Source of the DNA: CBDCUQ01 sp965222835
GTDB taxonomy: Bacteria > Pseudomonadota > Alphaproteobacteria > Rhizobiales > Hyphomicrobiaceae
Direction of reading: 5' to 3'
Length of the DNA stretch: 64,000 nucleotides
NCBI GenBank assembly: GCA_965222835.1
Contig: CBDCUQ010000004.1
Location: 186,001 to 250,000, forward strand
A model generated the notes under the pieces. The model ran no database searches, was not told the origin of the DNA, and worked only from the letters and a program-made list of their open reading frames with translations. Each line of letters starts with the position of its first letter. The stretch's first letter is position 1. Positions 8,413-17,492 of this stretch are shown one piece after another. The position numbers and the translations under genes are program-made.

Positions 8413-9179
8413 GCCTTGTTTTTCCGTTCGCGAATTTCTCCAAATACACGCCAATCCGCTTCGAAACGCGTTTTCAGATGCTTGCGGATGGCCGTAACGT
8501 GGGGTCGCAGGAAGACGTTTGTGCGGAGTTCCTCTGACAATTTGGTCGGAAGCGTCGGTTTTCCTGCAGCGCGGGCTTGCTCGACGGACTGTGCGCGCTC
8601 TTTCAGTGCGTCATTTTCGGGCTCAATCGTGAGACCGAACTGCGCATTGGCCAAGGTATACTCATGTCCGCAATAGATCTCCGTCTCGGGCGGGAGTACG
8701 GAGATTTTCTTGAGAGACTGCCACATCATCTCGTGATCGCCTTCAAGGACACGTCCGCATCCCATGGCAAAGAGTGTGTCGCCCACAAAGGCGACGGCCT
8801 CTTCCGGGATCCAATAGCTGATGTGTCCGAGGGTGTGCCCTGGCGTGTCCAAGACCTTAACGCGGGTGTTGCCAAATTCGATTGTGTCGCCTTCGCCGAC
8901 GGCCTGATCGATAACGGGAATGCGGTCTGCTTCCGCCTTGGGCCCGATGACGATGCAGTCCTGTTCGGCCTTTAATGCGGGAATGCCGGCCGTGTGATCC
9001 GCGTGATGATGGGTCACGAGGATATGTGTGAGCTGCCAACCTTTTTTGGCAAGTTCGGCCTTTACGGCGTCGGCGTCGGGTGCATCGATCGATGCGGTAA
9101 GGCCTGCTTCGGCCTCGTGCACAAGTACGCCGTAATTGTCTTTGAGGCAGGGGAACTGGTGGATTTCGAGCGTCGGCAT
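8409..9179 (-). CDS. gloB: Hydroxyacylglutathione hydrolase (glyoxalase II)
   Basis: 256 residues, the usual glyoxalase II length. The metallo-beta-lactamase core shows THHHADHTAG, the metal ligand Asp in FVGDTLFAMGCGR and a later His in YCGHEYTLANAQF. The C-terminal substrate-binding helices contain LPTKLSEELRTNVFLR. It hydrolyses S-D-lactoylglutathione to D-lactate and glutathione in the cytosol, completing methylglyoxal detoxification. First gene of a two-gene unit with the DUF985 cupin and divergent from a methyltransferase, a common alphaproteobacterial arrangement. Confidence 0.95.
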   Translation of the reverse strand: MPTLEIHQFPCLKDNYGVLVHEAEAGLTASIDAPDADAVKAELAKKGWQLTHILVTHHHADHTAGIPALKAEQDCIVIGPKAEADRIPVIDQAVGEGDTIEFGNTRVKVLDTPGHTLGHISYWIPEEAVAFVGDTLFAMGCGRVLEGDHEMMWQSLKKISVLPPETEIYCGHEYTLANAQFGLTIEPENDALKERAQSVEQARAAGKPTLPTKLSEELRTNVFLRPHVTAIRKHLKTRFEADWRVFGEIRERKNKA

Positions 9180-9339
9180 GGGCCCCGATTTGGACGGCTT
9201 TGGTGTTGCGATGACAATGACAGCCTAACTGTGCCACTTTGCCTTTTCAACGTGCACTCGTTGAATGTGGACTAGGCGAAATGTGCGGCGCGGGTCATGA
9301 TGCCTTGCTTGTGTCTTAACAGCAAGGCCAAGGGGGTCG

Positions 9340-10113
9340 ATGCAGTTTGATGTAGCAACATTGCGAGACTTTTACGCGACGCCACTTGGTCATGTTGCGC
9401 GCCGGTTGCTGTCGCGTCGAATCCGGTCCCGCTGGCGCGGTATGAAGGGCGGGACGCTGATGGGGCTCGGCTTTGCGACGCCTTTTCTGGGGTCGTTTCG
9501 GAGCGAGGTGACGCGGCTCGGCGCGCTGATGCCCGAGGCACAGGGGGCGCTTGTCTGGCCGCGGGCGGGCCCCGTGCTCACGTCGCTGGTCGAGGAGGAC
9601 CGGTTGCCGCTCGCTGACAATTCTGTTGATCGCATCATGGCCGTGCATTGTCTTGAGGTTGCCGGCCGGGCGGAAGCACTGCTGCGCGAGATGTGGCGCG
9701 TGCTTGCGCCAGAGGGGCGTCTGCTTCTCGTTGTGCCGAACCGGCGCGGCGTGTGGGCGCGTCTGGATACTACGCCTTTCGGGCAGGGCCGGCCCTATAG
9801 CCGCTCGCAGCTCGAGCATCTCTTGGTGCAATCGCTATTTACGCCGGTCGGATGGGACGGAGCACTTTATTTTCCGCCGATTGACCGACGGTTTTTGGTG
9901 GAGTCTGCTACGGCGTGGGAGCGGGTTGGTAAGCGGCTCCCGTCGTGGATCGCGGGTGTGACGATTGTTGAAGCCAAGAAAGAGCTGATTGCGCCGATCG
10001 GCAAGGCCTACAGAACGCGCGTATTGCGCGATCTGGTGCCAGTTCGGCGCGAGAGCGAGATCGTCGAGCGAGAGGCAAGTGACGCTTTGGAAACGTGTCG
10101 CGACCGCTACTGA
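9340..10113 (+). CDS. Class I SAM-dependent methyltransferase-like protein next to gloB
   Basis: 257 residues beginning MQFDVATLRDFYATPLGHVA. The Methyltransf_11-type core is recognisable in LPLADNSVDRIMAVHCLE and EMWRVLAPEGRLLLVVPNR. The usual GxGxG SAM loop is degenerate (GLGFATPFLG), so activity is uncertain. The C-terminal 60 residues are basic and contain EAKKELIAPIGKAYR. Proteins of this type are often encoded divergently from gloB in alphaproteobacteria; no substrate is known to me. The 3' end overlaps metW by seven bases in convergent orientation. Confidence 0.78.
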   Translation: MQFDVATLRDFYATPLGHVARRLLSRRIRSRWRGMKGGTLMGLGFATPFLGSFRSEVTRLGALMPEAQGALVWPRAGPVLTSLVEEDRLPLADNSVDRIMAVHCLEVAGRAEALLREMWRVLAPEGRLLLVVPNRRGVWARLDTTPFGQGRPYSRSQLEHLLVQSLFTPVGWDGALYFPPIDRRFLVESATAWERVGKRLPSWIAGVTIVEAKKELIAPIGKAYRTRVLRDLVPVRRESEIVEREASDALETCRDRY

Positions 10114-10772
10114 GCGCCGTCTGTGCGACGGGCGAGGCGAAAGACGGCCTTTTCTCCCAGCAGGTTTTGTAGCGAAAGTGATTTGTTGATCGGGAGGCGC
10201 TTGCCTTTGCTGTTGAAGGCCACAGCTTCCTGCACCTCAGCATCTACATGGTTTACCAGATCGACGAAGTCCTTGATGGTGCAGAGATGTGCGTCTGGCG
10301 TTGCATACCAGGTCTCGGGCAGGCTTTCGGTGATGGGCATGCGGCCAGTCAGTAGGAGCTGCGCGCGGATGCGCCAGTGGCCGAAATTTGGAAACGAAAC
10401 GATCGCCTGCCGGCCGATACGCAACAGGTTTTCAAGCACATTCTTGGGCTCCCGGGTCGCCTGTATCGTCAACGAAAGAATGGCATAGTCGAAGGCCTGG
10501 TCCGGGTAGTCGGCAAGGTCGCTGTCGGCATCACCCATGATGACGGAGAGGCCGTGGGAGACGCATGTCTTGACCTTGTCGGGGGCGAGTTCGATGCCGC
10601 GGCCATCGACGGCCTTGGTGCCAGCGAGAAGATGCAGGAGGGCGCCGTCGCCGCAACCGATGTCGAGAACGCGCGAGCCGGGTTCTACCATTTCGGCGAT
10701 GAGGAGATGGTCTGCACGCGGGATGCGGCCCGGGCCATCTAAGGCCGGATGATCTAGAGCAGTTGTCATCAT
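10107..10772 (-). CDS. metW: MetW, methionine biosynthesis methyltransferase-like protein
   Basis: 221 residues. SAM-binding motif VLDIGCGDGALLHLL at about 35-49, then DYAILSLTIQ, IVSFPNFGHWRIR and LPETWYATPDAHLCTI, all characteristic of MetW. MetW partners with MetX-type homoserine acyltransferases and in several bacteria is required for their activity. Its start overlaps the metX stop (ATGA), so the two are co-translated and share the SAM-II riboswitch upstream of metX. Confidence 0.93.
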   Translation of the reverse strand: MMTTALDHPALDGPGRIPRADHLLIAEMVEPGSRVLDIGCGDGALLHLLAGTKAVDGRGIELAPDKVKTCVSHGLSVIMGDADSDLADYPDQAFDYAILSLTIQATREPKNVLENLLRIGRQAIVSFPNFGHWRIRAQLLLTGRMPITESLPETWYATPDAHLCTIKDFVDLVNHVDAEVQEAVAFNSKGKRLPINKSLSLQNLLGEKAVFRLARRTDGAQ

Positions 10773-11992
10773 TTTGCCTTCGCCGCATCGGGGAGGCCGC
10801 GTTTTATCGCTGCGGCATTGAGAAAGCCGCGTATCGTCTCGAAGAATTCAGGTTCTTCCAGCAGGAAGGCGTCGTGCCCATTATCGCTTTCGATTTCCAC
10901 AAACGAAACGTTTGCAGCGACGGCGTTGAGCGCCTTGACGATCTCTTTGTTGTCGCGCGTGGGGTAGAGCCAGTCCGAAGTGAATGAGACGATACAAAAC
11001 TGCGTTCGCGTGCCCCGGAAAGCATTGGCGAGTTTTCCGTCATGCTGGCGTTCGAGATCGAAGTAATCCATGGCGCGCGTGATGTAGAGATAGCTGTTGG
11101 CGTCGAACCGGTCGACGAAGGTGGAGCCCTGGTGTCGGAGGTAGCTCTCTATTTTGAAGTCTGCATCAAACGAGAACGAGCGATCGTGGCGGTCCTGAAA
11201 ACCGCGACCGAATTTATCTTGCAGGGCTATTTCCGAGAGATAGGTGATGTGGGCAGCCATGCGTGCGACGGCAAGGCCGCGGTCGGGGGTCTTGCCGGTG
11301 TCATAGTAGTTGCCTTCGGACCAATTCGGATCGGCCATGACGGCTTGCCGGCCGACTTCGTGGAACGCGATGTTTTGTGCCGAATGGGTGGCAGCAGTGG
11401 CAATCGGCACTGCCGTGAAAACACGGTCCTTATAATCGGCGGTCCATTCGAGGACCTGCATCCCGCCCATCGAACCGCCGATCACGGAAAAGAGCTGCGC
11501 GATCCCCAGATGATCGATGAGGCGCACCTGGGCCCGCACCATGTCGCGGATGGTGATGACGGGAAAATCCAGACCGTACGGCTTTCCGGTTTTAGGATTG
11601 AGTGAGGCAGGGCCGGTCGAGCCCATACAACCACCGAGGATATTGGGACAGATGACGAAAAAGCGGTTGGTGTCGATGGGTTTGCCAGGGCCGATCAAGA
11701 TTTTCCACCAGCCGCTCTTACCGGTGACCGGGTGCACGTTGGCGACGTGCTGGTCGCCCGTGAGCGCGTGGCAAATGAGAATGGCATTGGATTTGTCCCG
11801 GTTCAGCGTGCCATAGGTCTGGTAGGCGACGGAGAATGGCGCGAGGTCCTGCTGGCAGTCGAGCTGCAACGGTTCCGTCTCGGGAAAATGGACGACAGGG
11901 CTTGACGGGGCGTGCACCTCGCTGTGGCGCCGCGTGGGCGTGCTGGACGAGCCGCCTTGGCCTTCGGTGGGTATCGACCAGTTAATGGTCAT
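10769..11992 (-). CDS. metX: Homoserine O-acyltransferase MetX
   Basis: 407 residues of the alpha/beta-hydrolase MetX family. The nucleophile is in VIGGSMGGMQVLEW, the Asp in FTSDWLYP and the His in DNGHDAFLLE. Other family blocks are ICHALTGDQHV, CPNILGGCMGSTGP and ITYLSEIALQDKFGRG. It acylates homoserine (acetyl or succinyl, not distinguishable here) as the first committed step of methionine synthesis. The N-terminal 30 residues are a low-complexity extension. Expression is most likely repressed at high SAM through the SAM-II riboswitch in its leader. Confidence 0.95.
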   Translation of the reverse strand: MTINWSIPTEGQGGSSSTPTRRHSEVHAPSSPVVHFPETEPLQLDCQQDLAPFSVAYQTYGTLNRDKSNAILICHALTGDQHVANVHPVTGKSGWWKILIGPGKPIDTNRFFVICPNILGGCMGSTGPASLNPKTGKPYGLDFPVITIRDMVRAQVRLIDHLGIAQLFSVIGGSMGGMQVLEWTADYKDRVFTAVPIATAATHSAQNIAFHEVGRQAVMADPNWSEGNYYDTGKTPDRGLAVARMAAHITYLSEIALQDKFGRGFQDRHDRSFSFDADFKIESYLRHQGSTFVDRFDANSYLYITRAMDYFDLERQHDGKLANAFRGTRTQFCIVSFTSDWLYPTRDNKEIVKALNAVAANVSFVEIESDNGHDAFLLEEPEFFETIRGFLNAAAIKRGLPDAAKAK

Positions 11993-12002
11993 GGGTCGGC
12001 GC

Positions 12003-12023
12003 GATCCTTCTTTATGAAGGCCG
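12003..12023 (-). promoter_or_regulatory. Short hairpin over the metX ribosome binding region
   Basis: CCTTC (12016-12020 on the minus strand) pairs with GAAGG (12006-12010) around ATAAA. GAAGGA is the best purine tract before the metX ATG, so the hairpin could limit ribosome access. Inference from base pairing only. Confidence 0.4.
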
Positions 12024-12053
12024 GGCTCTTTATCCTTTGTGGGGAGCTCAGCC

Positions 12054-12110
12054 CTTTAGCGAGTTGTTTAACGTGGCTGCAAGCCGGCTGGCCAAATCAC
12101 CACGGGACGG
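12054..12110 (-). promoter_or_regulatory. SAM-II riboswitch upstream of metX
   Basis: The minus-strand leader contains CGTGGTGATTTGG, then CCGGCTTGCAGCCACG, TTAAAC and finally GCTAAAG. These are the conserved blocks of the alphaproteobacterial SAM-II (metA) riboswitch: P1 (CGTGG with CCACG) and the 3' GCTAAAG that forms the pseudoknot. It ends about 62 bases before the metX ATG. SAM binding is known to hide the ribosome binding site and lower translation. Confidence 0.93.
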
Positions 12111-12246
12111 CACTTGGATAGAGGACAGCGTCCCAAGCGTCAATAGGATCGGTCTTTTCGAGAGAATTCAGTCTTTATATCCCGTCAACGCTCGTTTATC
12201 ACTGCCACGCGCCGGCATGGCCGGAATATGCTCTGAAAGTCCACTC

Positions 12247-13338
12247 ATGGCCTCGCCAACCCCACAGCCCGGTATTCTCGGGATCGACCCTTATGTTCCG
12301 GGCGAAAGCCAGGTGCCGGGCGGTCTTATACCGATTAAGCTGTCGTCCAACGAAACGCCGCTTGGGCCGAGCGAGACGGCGGTTGCGGCCTTTCGGAATG
12401 AAGCCACATCTCTTGCGCGCTACCCGGACGGTCAGGCGTTGGCTCTGCGGGAAGCGATTGCCCGGCGCCATGGCCTGGATGCGGGGCGCATTGTGTGCGG
12501 TGCTGGCTCGGACGAGCTCTTGAATCTGATTGCGCATGCTTATCTCGGCCCGCGCGACGAGGGGCTTTATACCGCGCATGGCTTCCTCGTTTATCGTATT
12601 GCCATTTTGGCGAACGGTGCCACGCCGGTTGTTGCGCCGGAGACCAATCTGACGGCGGATGTGGATCCGATCCTCGCTAAGGTGACGGAGCGGACAAAGG
12701 TGGTGTTTCTCGCCAATCCCAACAATCCCACCGGTACCTATCTGCCGGTGCATGAAGTGCGGCGGCTGCGCGAGGGTTTGCCTGAGAACGTGATCCTCGT
12801 TCTTGACGCGGCTTACGCTGAGTACGTCCACCGCGATGACTACGAAGCGGGTATCGAGCTCGTTGCAGCGACGGCGAACACGGTCATGACGCGAACATTT
12901 TCGAAGATTTACGGTTTGGCGGCTTTGCGCATCGGCTGGGCATATTGCCCTCTCGCGATCGCGGATGTTCTCAATCGGATTCGTGGACCGTTCAATCTTT
13001 CTTCGGCGGCGATCGCTGCTGGGGCGGCGGCGATGGAGGACGTGGCGCATGTCGCGGCTGCGAGGGCGCATAATGACAAATGGCTCGCTTGGCTTTCGGA
13101 TGAAATTTCCCGCCTTGGCTTTCGCGTGACACCGTCTGTCGCGAATTTTATACTCATTCACTTTTCGAAGGATTTGAACAAAGGTGCGGCGGCTTGTGAT
13201 GCGTTCTTGAAAGCGCGGGCTATCCTTTTGCGGCGTGTTGACGGATATGGTTTGCCGGACTGCTTGCGGATGACAGTCGGAAGCGCAGACGAAAACCGTA
13301 AGGTCGTCGCAGCTTTGGCGGAGTTTTCCGGACGATGA
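12247..13338 (+). CDS. hisC: Histidinol-phosphate / aromatic aminotransferase
   Basis: 363 residues from ATG 12247; the frame is open further upstream, but that part overlaps the metX leader and is not HisC-like. A fold-type I PLP enzyme: KLSSNETPLGPS, GAGSDELLNLI, FLANPNNPTGTY, DAAYAEYV and the PLP lysine in TRTFSKIYGLAALRIGW. The C-terminus has ILLRRVDGYGLPDCLRMTVG. Coupling to tyrC through an ATGA overlap suggests that it also, or mainly, transaminates prephenate or phenylpyruvate-type substrates for tyrosine synthesis, as in related bacteria. Confidence 0.92.
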   Translation: MASPTPQPGILGIDPYVPGESQVPGGLIPIKLSSNETPLGPSETAVAAFRNEATSLARYPDGQALALREAIARRHGLDAGRIVCGAGSDELLNLIAHAYLGPRDEGLYTAHGFLVYRIAILANGATPVVAPETNLTADVDPILAKVTERTKVVFLANPNNPTGTYLPVHEVRRLREGLPENVILVLDAAYAEYVHRDDYEAGIELVAATANTVMTRTFSKIYGLAALRIGWAYCPLAIADVLNRIRGPFNLSSAAIAAGAAAMEDVAHVAAARAHNDKWLAWLSDEISRLGFRVTPSVANFILIHFSKDLNKGAAACDAFLKARAILLRRVDGYGLPDCLRMTVGSADENRKVVAALAEFSGR

Positions 13339-14276
13339 CGAAGAAGACTGCAAAAGGCGCGCCGATGTTTCAGCGCATTGCCCTCATTGGCATCGGGCTT
13401 ATTGGTTCGTCGATCAGCCATGGGGTGCGGCGCAAGGGACTTGCGAGATCGATTGTCGGATCGGCGCGTACGAAGGCGACCGTCGACACGGCGCTCAAGC
13501 TCGGTCTTATCGAGCAGGGGTTCGAGAGTGCTGCCGAGGCCGTCAAAGGTGCCGACCTTGTTGTGTTGTGTCTTCCGGTTGGTGTGTGCGGGGCGATTGC
13601 CAAGGAGATCGCGCCCCATCTTCAGGCCGGGACGATCCTCACGGACGTAGGGAGTGTCAAGAGCGCGATCGTGGACGATATGTCTCCGCACGTGCCCGCG
13701 GGCGTGCACTTTGTGCCGGGGCACCCGATTGCCGGCACCGAACAATCGGGACCGGAATCAGGTTTTGCCGAACTTTTCGACGGACGATGGTGCATTCTTA
13801 CGCCGGAGGCCAACACGGACAACGCGGCGGTCGACATACTGAAGCGGTTTTGGGAGGCGCTGGGGTCCAAGGTCGACATCATGACGCCTGATCATCATGA
13901 TTTGGTCTTGGCCATTACAAGTCACCTTCCACATCTCATTGCCTATAATATCGTCAACACGGCGGCCCATCTCGAGCGGGTGACCGACAAGGAGGTCATC
14001 AAGTTTTCGGCCGGTGGTTTTCGAGATTTTACGCGGATCGCGGCGTCCGATCCGACAATGTGGCGTGACGTCTTTCTGAGAAACAAAGACGCTGTTCTCG
14101 AGATGCTTGGCCGCTTCTCGGAAGATCTTACGGAATTGCAGCGTGCTATTCGATTTGGTGATGGCGAAACGTTGTACCGCTTGTTTACGGATGCGCGGGC
14201 CATTCGCAGAGGGGTTGTGCAGGCGGGACAGGATACAGCTGCGCCGGACTTTGGCCGTGGCTCCAAGGCTGACTAA
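13335..14276 (+). CDS. tyrC: Cyclohexadienyl (prephenate/arogenate) dehydrogenase
   Basis: 313 residues. N-terminal Rossmann motif IALIGIGLIGSSISHGVRR at about 14-32, then ILTDVGSVKSAIV, VPGHPIAGTEQSGPE and the dimer/catalytic helices with ITSHLPHLIAYN and FSAGGFRDFTRIAASDP. It oxidatively decarboxylates prephenate or arogenate with NAD(P)+ in tyrosine synthesis. There is no chorismate mutase or ACT domain. Its ATG overlaps the hisC stop, forming a two-gene operon. Confidence 0.92.
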   Translation: MTKKTAKGAPMFQRIALIGIGLIGSSISHGVRRKGLARSIVGSARTKATVDTALKLGLIEQGFESAAEAVKGADLVVLCLPVGVCGAIAKEIAPHLQAGTILTDVGSVKSAIVDDMSPHVPAGVHFVPGHPIAGTEQSGPESGFAELFDGRWCILTPEANTDNAAVDILKRFWEALGSKVDIMTPDHHDLVLAITSHLPHLIAYNIVNTAAHLERVTDKEVIKFSAGGFRDFTRIAASDPTMWRDVFLRNKDAVLEMLGRFSEDLTELQRAIRFGDGETLYRLFTDARAIRRGVVQAGQDTAAPDFGRGSKAD

Positions 14277-14297
14277 TTTGATGGACAGAATGTAAAT

Positions 14298-14888
14298 TCA
14301 AATACGTTTCGTGGAATTTGCCGCCCTTAGAGCCGTAGACGATTGTGTGCTCAGCGGTGCAGTCAGGTAAGTCCACGCCGGTGGCTGGAGCAGGGACAAA
14401 CATTTGCTGTGGTCTTCTGACAGTCTGAATCGTGCGAAGAATTGCGGGGCCATGGAGGCGAGGCTTTTGTAACGCCAGCCGGGACGGTCAATCACGGCGA
14501 TTGGGAGCATTTGAAAGATGCAGTGCCAAAATTTCCAGTGGTCGAAGGACGCCAGACTATCGGCGCCCATGACCCAGACAAAGCGGACTCCCGGGTGCCG
14601 GCGTTTTAGGAAGGTGACGGTGTCGACGGTGTAAGGGGTTTCGAGATCAGCTTCAAATCCGGTGACGTCGATACGCGGGTTGCGTACGAATTTGCGACAT
14701 GCCGCAACCCGGTCGGGTGCCGATGGCAGTCCGCTTCTGTCCTTTAACGGATTTCCGGGCGTTACGATCCACCAAAGCTTGTCGAGACTTAAGCGCTGGA
14801 GTGCTGTTTCTGAGACGCGCAGATGGCCTTGGTGTGGGGGATTGAACGTACCGCCCATCAATCCGACGCGCTGTCCGCTTGCGGTCAT
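14298..14888 (-). CDS. nadD: Nicotinate-nucleotide adenylyltransferase
   Basis: 196 residues from ATG 14888 (MTASGQRVGLMGGTFNPPHQ); a TTG at 14936 would add 16 residues with no family similarity. Nucleotidyltransferase motifs GGTFNPPHQGH near the N-terminus and SSTALR near the C-terminus frame the domain, with WIVTPGNPLK and FVWVMGADSLASFDHWKFW between. It adenylates nicotinate mononucleotide in NAD synthesis. The usual alphaproteobacterial partners proA and rsfS are not adjacent on either side. Confidence 0.92.
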   Translation of the reverse strand: MTASGQRVGLMGGTFNPPHQGHLRVSETALQRLSLDKLWWIVTPGNPLKDRSGLPSAPDRVAACRKFVRNPRIDVTGFEADLETPYTVDTVTFLKRRHPGVRFVWVMGADSLASFDHWKFWHCIFQMLPIAVIDRPGWRYKSLASMAPQFFARFRLSEDHSKCLSLLQPPAWTYLTAPLSTQSSTALRAANSTKRI

Positions 14889-15390
14889 CGGGGTCTTGGC
14901 AATGTGCTGACGGGAGGTGGGATGTTCGTGGTGCAACGTTTGCCTCTTTGTCGGGGCTTGCGACGCTATAGTTCACAGCTCTTAAGGAATAGTACCGCCT
15001 AAATTTTGTGTTGCGAAGGGGCATGACAATGATGGCAGCTGCCTTGTGGCTGTCGGGCATTTTTTGTTAGTACGGTGTAGCAGGGGCTGTGCTGGGAAAG
15101 CTGTTGGTCAAACTTTGGGGTTTCTACGGCGGTCAAGAATTTGTTTTTGTTTCGCGGGCTCATTTTTCAGAATTTGCATCTCATTAAATAATTGGAGCGT
15201 TGAATAATAAACGAATTGTTCAACACTCCTAACACATCTCTAAGCACTATATATTTCTTGCTTCATTTTTTTGAAGACGTGCGTTTTTGGCAGGACTTGC
15301 TTAACCACAAATAGCTTACGACTTTTGGGCAGTGCTCTTTGGGGCCAGTTTCAGTGCGGCGCCTGTGCCGCTTATGTGTGGGTTGTGCCA
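14889..15390. other. Spacer carrying the che operon promoter region
   Basis: About 500 bases with no credible gene. A weak stem (GGCAGC with GCTGTC, about 15034-15053) is followed by a T-tract at about 15060-15066. From 15180 the sequence is AT-rich and contains an 11-bp dyad. The promoter of the chemotaxis operon should be here, but I cannot assign -35/-10 boxes with confidence. Confidence 0.45.
15194..15229. promoter_or_regulatory. Dyad upstream of the chemotaxis operon
   Basis: GGAGCGTTGAA (15194-15204) and TTCAACACTCC (15219-15229) are inverted with one mismatch around a 14-base AT-rich loop. Its position in front of the first mcp gene suggests an operator or leader structure; no known regulator motif is recognised. 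Confidence 0.5.
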
Positions 15391-17406
15391 ATGCAAAACT
15401 TTGATCTCAAGTCAGTCTCGGGCCGTGTGACCGCACTCTGTGTTGCCTCAGTGTTTGGAGTCGTTGTTGGCGGTTCCACCGTCTATAATCTCCAGTCAAG
15501 TCTTGCAGACAGAGTTGACGCGTTCCGGGCTGGTTCGGAGGCCTTGCGCAATCAAACTGCAGCATTCGTAGCCCACGATGAGATTAAGTCGGTAGTTTAC
15601 CGCTCGCTCAGCGGCGTCGGTATGCATAATTCCGCCAAAGAGATTGACAGCAAGCTGGCGACGCACGGTGGGGATTTGCGGTCCGCACTGCGCGCGAGTT
15701 GGGATGCAGGGGCGTCCTCTGAGATCGAGGTGGCAATCCGGGATGCCAAGGATGAATTGGAGTCTTCCATCGTCCTTGCTGAAGCCGTCGTGCGGTCTGC
15801 TCGTTTGGGCGCCGTTGATCAGCAGAAACTTGCAGAGTTTGAGCGACAAGACCAGCGGGTTGCCGCAGTAATGAGTCGTGTCGATGAGGCGCTTCATAAA
15901 GATGTTATGCTGAACGCGCAAAGCGTGGACGCTTTAATCGGCAAGGCAGGCAACGTTACGTTGTTTCTGACTGTTGTCGGATTGATTAGCGTTCTTGGAT
16001 TTACGCTTTATCTTCGCATGTCGACGCTGCTTCCTTTGCGCCAACTTGGTACCAATCTTGCTCATTTGCGCGAGGGTAAGTCCGATATCGGTCTCGATGC
16101 TTCTGAGTACAAGGCTGAGTTGGGCGAAATGGCAGAGGCCATTTGTTCATTCCGGGATTCTCTCGTTGAGAAGGATGAGCACGAAAAGGATGCGGAAGCG
16201 GCGCGTGTCGCCGTCGAGGAGGAGAGGCGGAAAAAAGAGGAAATGGACAAGTACTACATGGAGGCCCACGAGGTCTTCATGAAGTCCTTCTCCGAGGCGC
16301 TTGATAAGCTTTCTTCGGGTGATCTCAGTCACCGGATCACCGACAAGTACATCGATGAATATGAGAGTATCCGCGCTGGGTTCAATACGACCGCGGAGAA
16401 GCTGGAAGCGGTGCTTGCAAGCGTGGCGGGCGGCGCCGGTAAGATCAGCTCGGAAACCGAGAGAATTTACTCGGCTTCGCAGCATCTCTCCAAACATACC
16501 GAGGAGCAGGCTTCCGCGCTCGAGGAAACGTCTGCATCGATGGAGGAGATGGCGGCAACCGTACGCCAGAATGCCTCTAATGCGCAGGAAGCAAGCAACG
16601 CTGCTGCTGCGGCGCGGGATTTGGCGGACGGCGGGCGCAGGGTCGCGGATGAAGCCGTCGAAGCAATGCAACGCATCGAGAAGTCGGCACAGCGCATCAC
16701 GGAAATGGTCGATGTTATCGGCGAGATCGCATTCCAAACCAACATTCTTGCTCTCAATGCCGCTGTTGAAGCGGCGCGCGCGGGCGATGCAGGCAAGGGA
16801 TTTGCCGTCGTCGCCAACGAGGTGCGGGCACTGGCCCAGCGGTCGGCAACCGCGTTGAAGAGTGTGAAGGAGATGATGGCCGACTCGAGCAGTAGCGTGC
16901 AGGCCGGTTCATCCCTTTCAAAGGACGTCGGCAACTCGCTTGGAGAGATCGTTGAATCGGTCAGGAAGGTGGCAAGCCTTATTTCAGAGATCGCTTCGGC
17001 GAGCCAGGAGCAGGCGTCGGGCATCGATCAGGTTGGCCGTGCCGTTGCCAACATGGAAAGCATGACCCAGGAGAACGCGAGCTTGGTGGGCGACACACAT
17101 GCGGCGCTCTCAACAGCCAAGACGCAAATGGGTCAACTGACCAACGCTGTGTCGATGTTCCGTACATCTGTCGATTCGGCTTCTCCAGTACAGAGCCACT
17201 CAATGGAACCCGCTGCCCGGGTCGTAAAGAGTAAATCGTCGTCCGCCGTTGGCAACGAGTCCAATCAGGCGAGCAACGAGTCCAAGGTGGGGAATAGCGC
17301 GCGCGAGCAGCAGAAGTTTCTTGAGACGAAGCTGAAGACCGTGGCGAAGCAAACTTCGAACGTCGCAGTGGATCCTGAGGCGGAAGGAGACTGGATGGAG
17401 TTCTAA
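15391..17406 (+). CDS. Methyl-accepting chemotaxis protein (first gene of che operon)
   Basis: About 671 residues from ATG 15391. TM1 is about 13-33, a 150-residue periplasmic helical region follows, and TM2 is about 185-206 (LTVVGLISVLGFTLYLRM). There are two HAMP-like segments, the second with SGDLSHRITDKYIDEY. The signalling hairpin is intact: EIAFQTNILALNAAVEAARA then GDAGKGFAVVANEVRALAQR. The last five residues are DWMEF, matching the xWxxF pattern of the tail pentapeptide that docks CheR/CheB. It heads the operon, so it probably feeds CheA encoded three genes downstream. Ligand unknown. Confidence 0.92.
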   Translation: MQNFDLKSVSGRVTALCVASVFGVVVGGSTVYNLQSSLADRVDAFRAGSEALRNQTAAFVAHDEIKSVVYRSLSGVGMHNSAKEIDSKLATHGGDLRSALRASWDAGASSEIEVAIRDAKDELESSIVLAEAVVRSARLGAVDQQKLAEFERQDQRVAAVMSRVDEALHKDVMLNAQSVDALIGKAGNVTLFLTVVGLISVLGFTLYLRMSTLLPLRQLGTNLAHLREGKSDIGLDASEYKAELGEMAEAICSFRDSLVEKDEHEKDAEAARVAVEEERRKKEEMDKYYMEAHEVFMKSFSEALDKLSSGDLSHRITDKYIDEYESIRAGFNTTAEKLEAVLASVAGGAGKISSETERIYSASQHLSKHTEEQASALEETSASMEEMAATVRQNASNAQEASNAAAAARDLADGGRRVADEAVEAMQRIEKSAQRITEMVDVIGEIAFQTNILALNAAVEAARAGDAGKGFAVVANEVRALAQRSATALKSVKEMMADSSSSVQAGSSLSKDVGNSLGEIVESVRKVASLISEIASASQEQASGIDQVGRAVANMESMTQENASLVGDTHAALSTAKTQMGQLTNAVSMFRTSVDSASPVQSHSMEPAARVVKSKSSSAVGNESNQASNESKVGNSAREQQKFLETKLKTVAKQTSNVAVDPEAEGDWMEF

Positions 17407-17492
17407 GCCCGCGCCGGGCGTAGCCAAAGCCGTGAGAAGCTTGGGTGCGGACCGGTCGCGTGAAGTCCATCTTCTCGGGGTAAGGTCTATCA

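Noticed and set aside
12199..13353. 384-codon open frame antisense to hisC
   Set aside because: It lies entirely opposite a firm hisC gene, has Arg-rich composition typical of an antisense frame and shows no domain.
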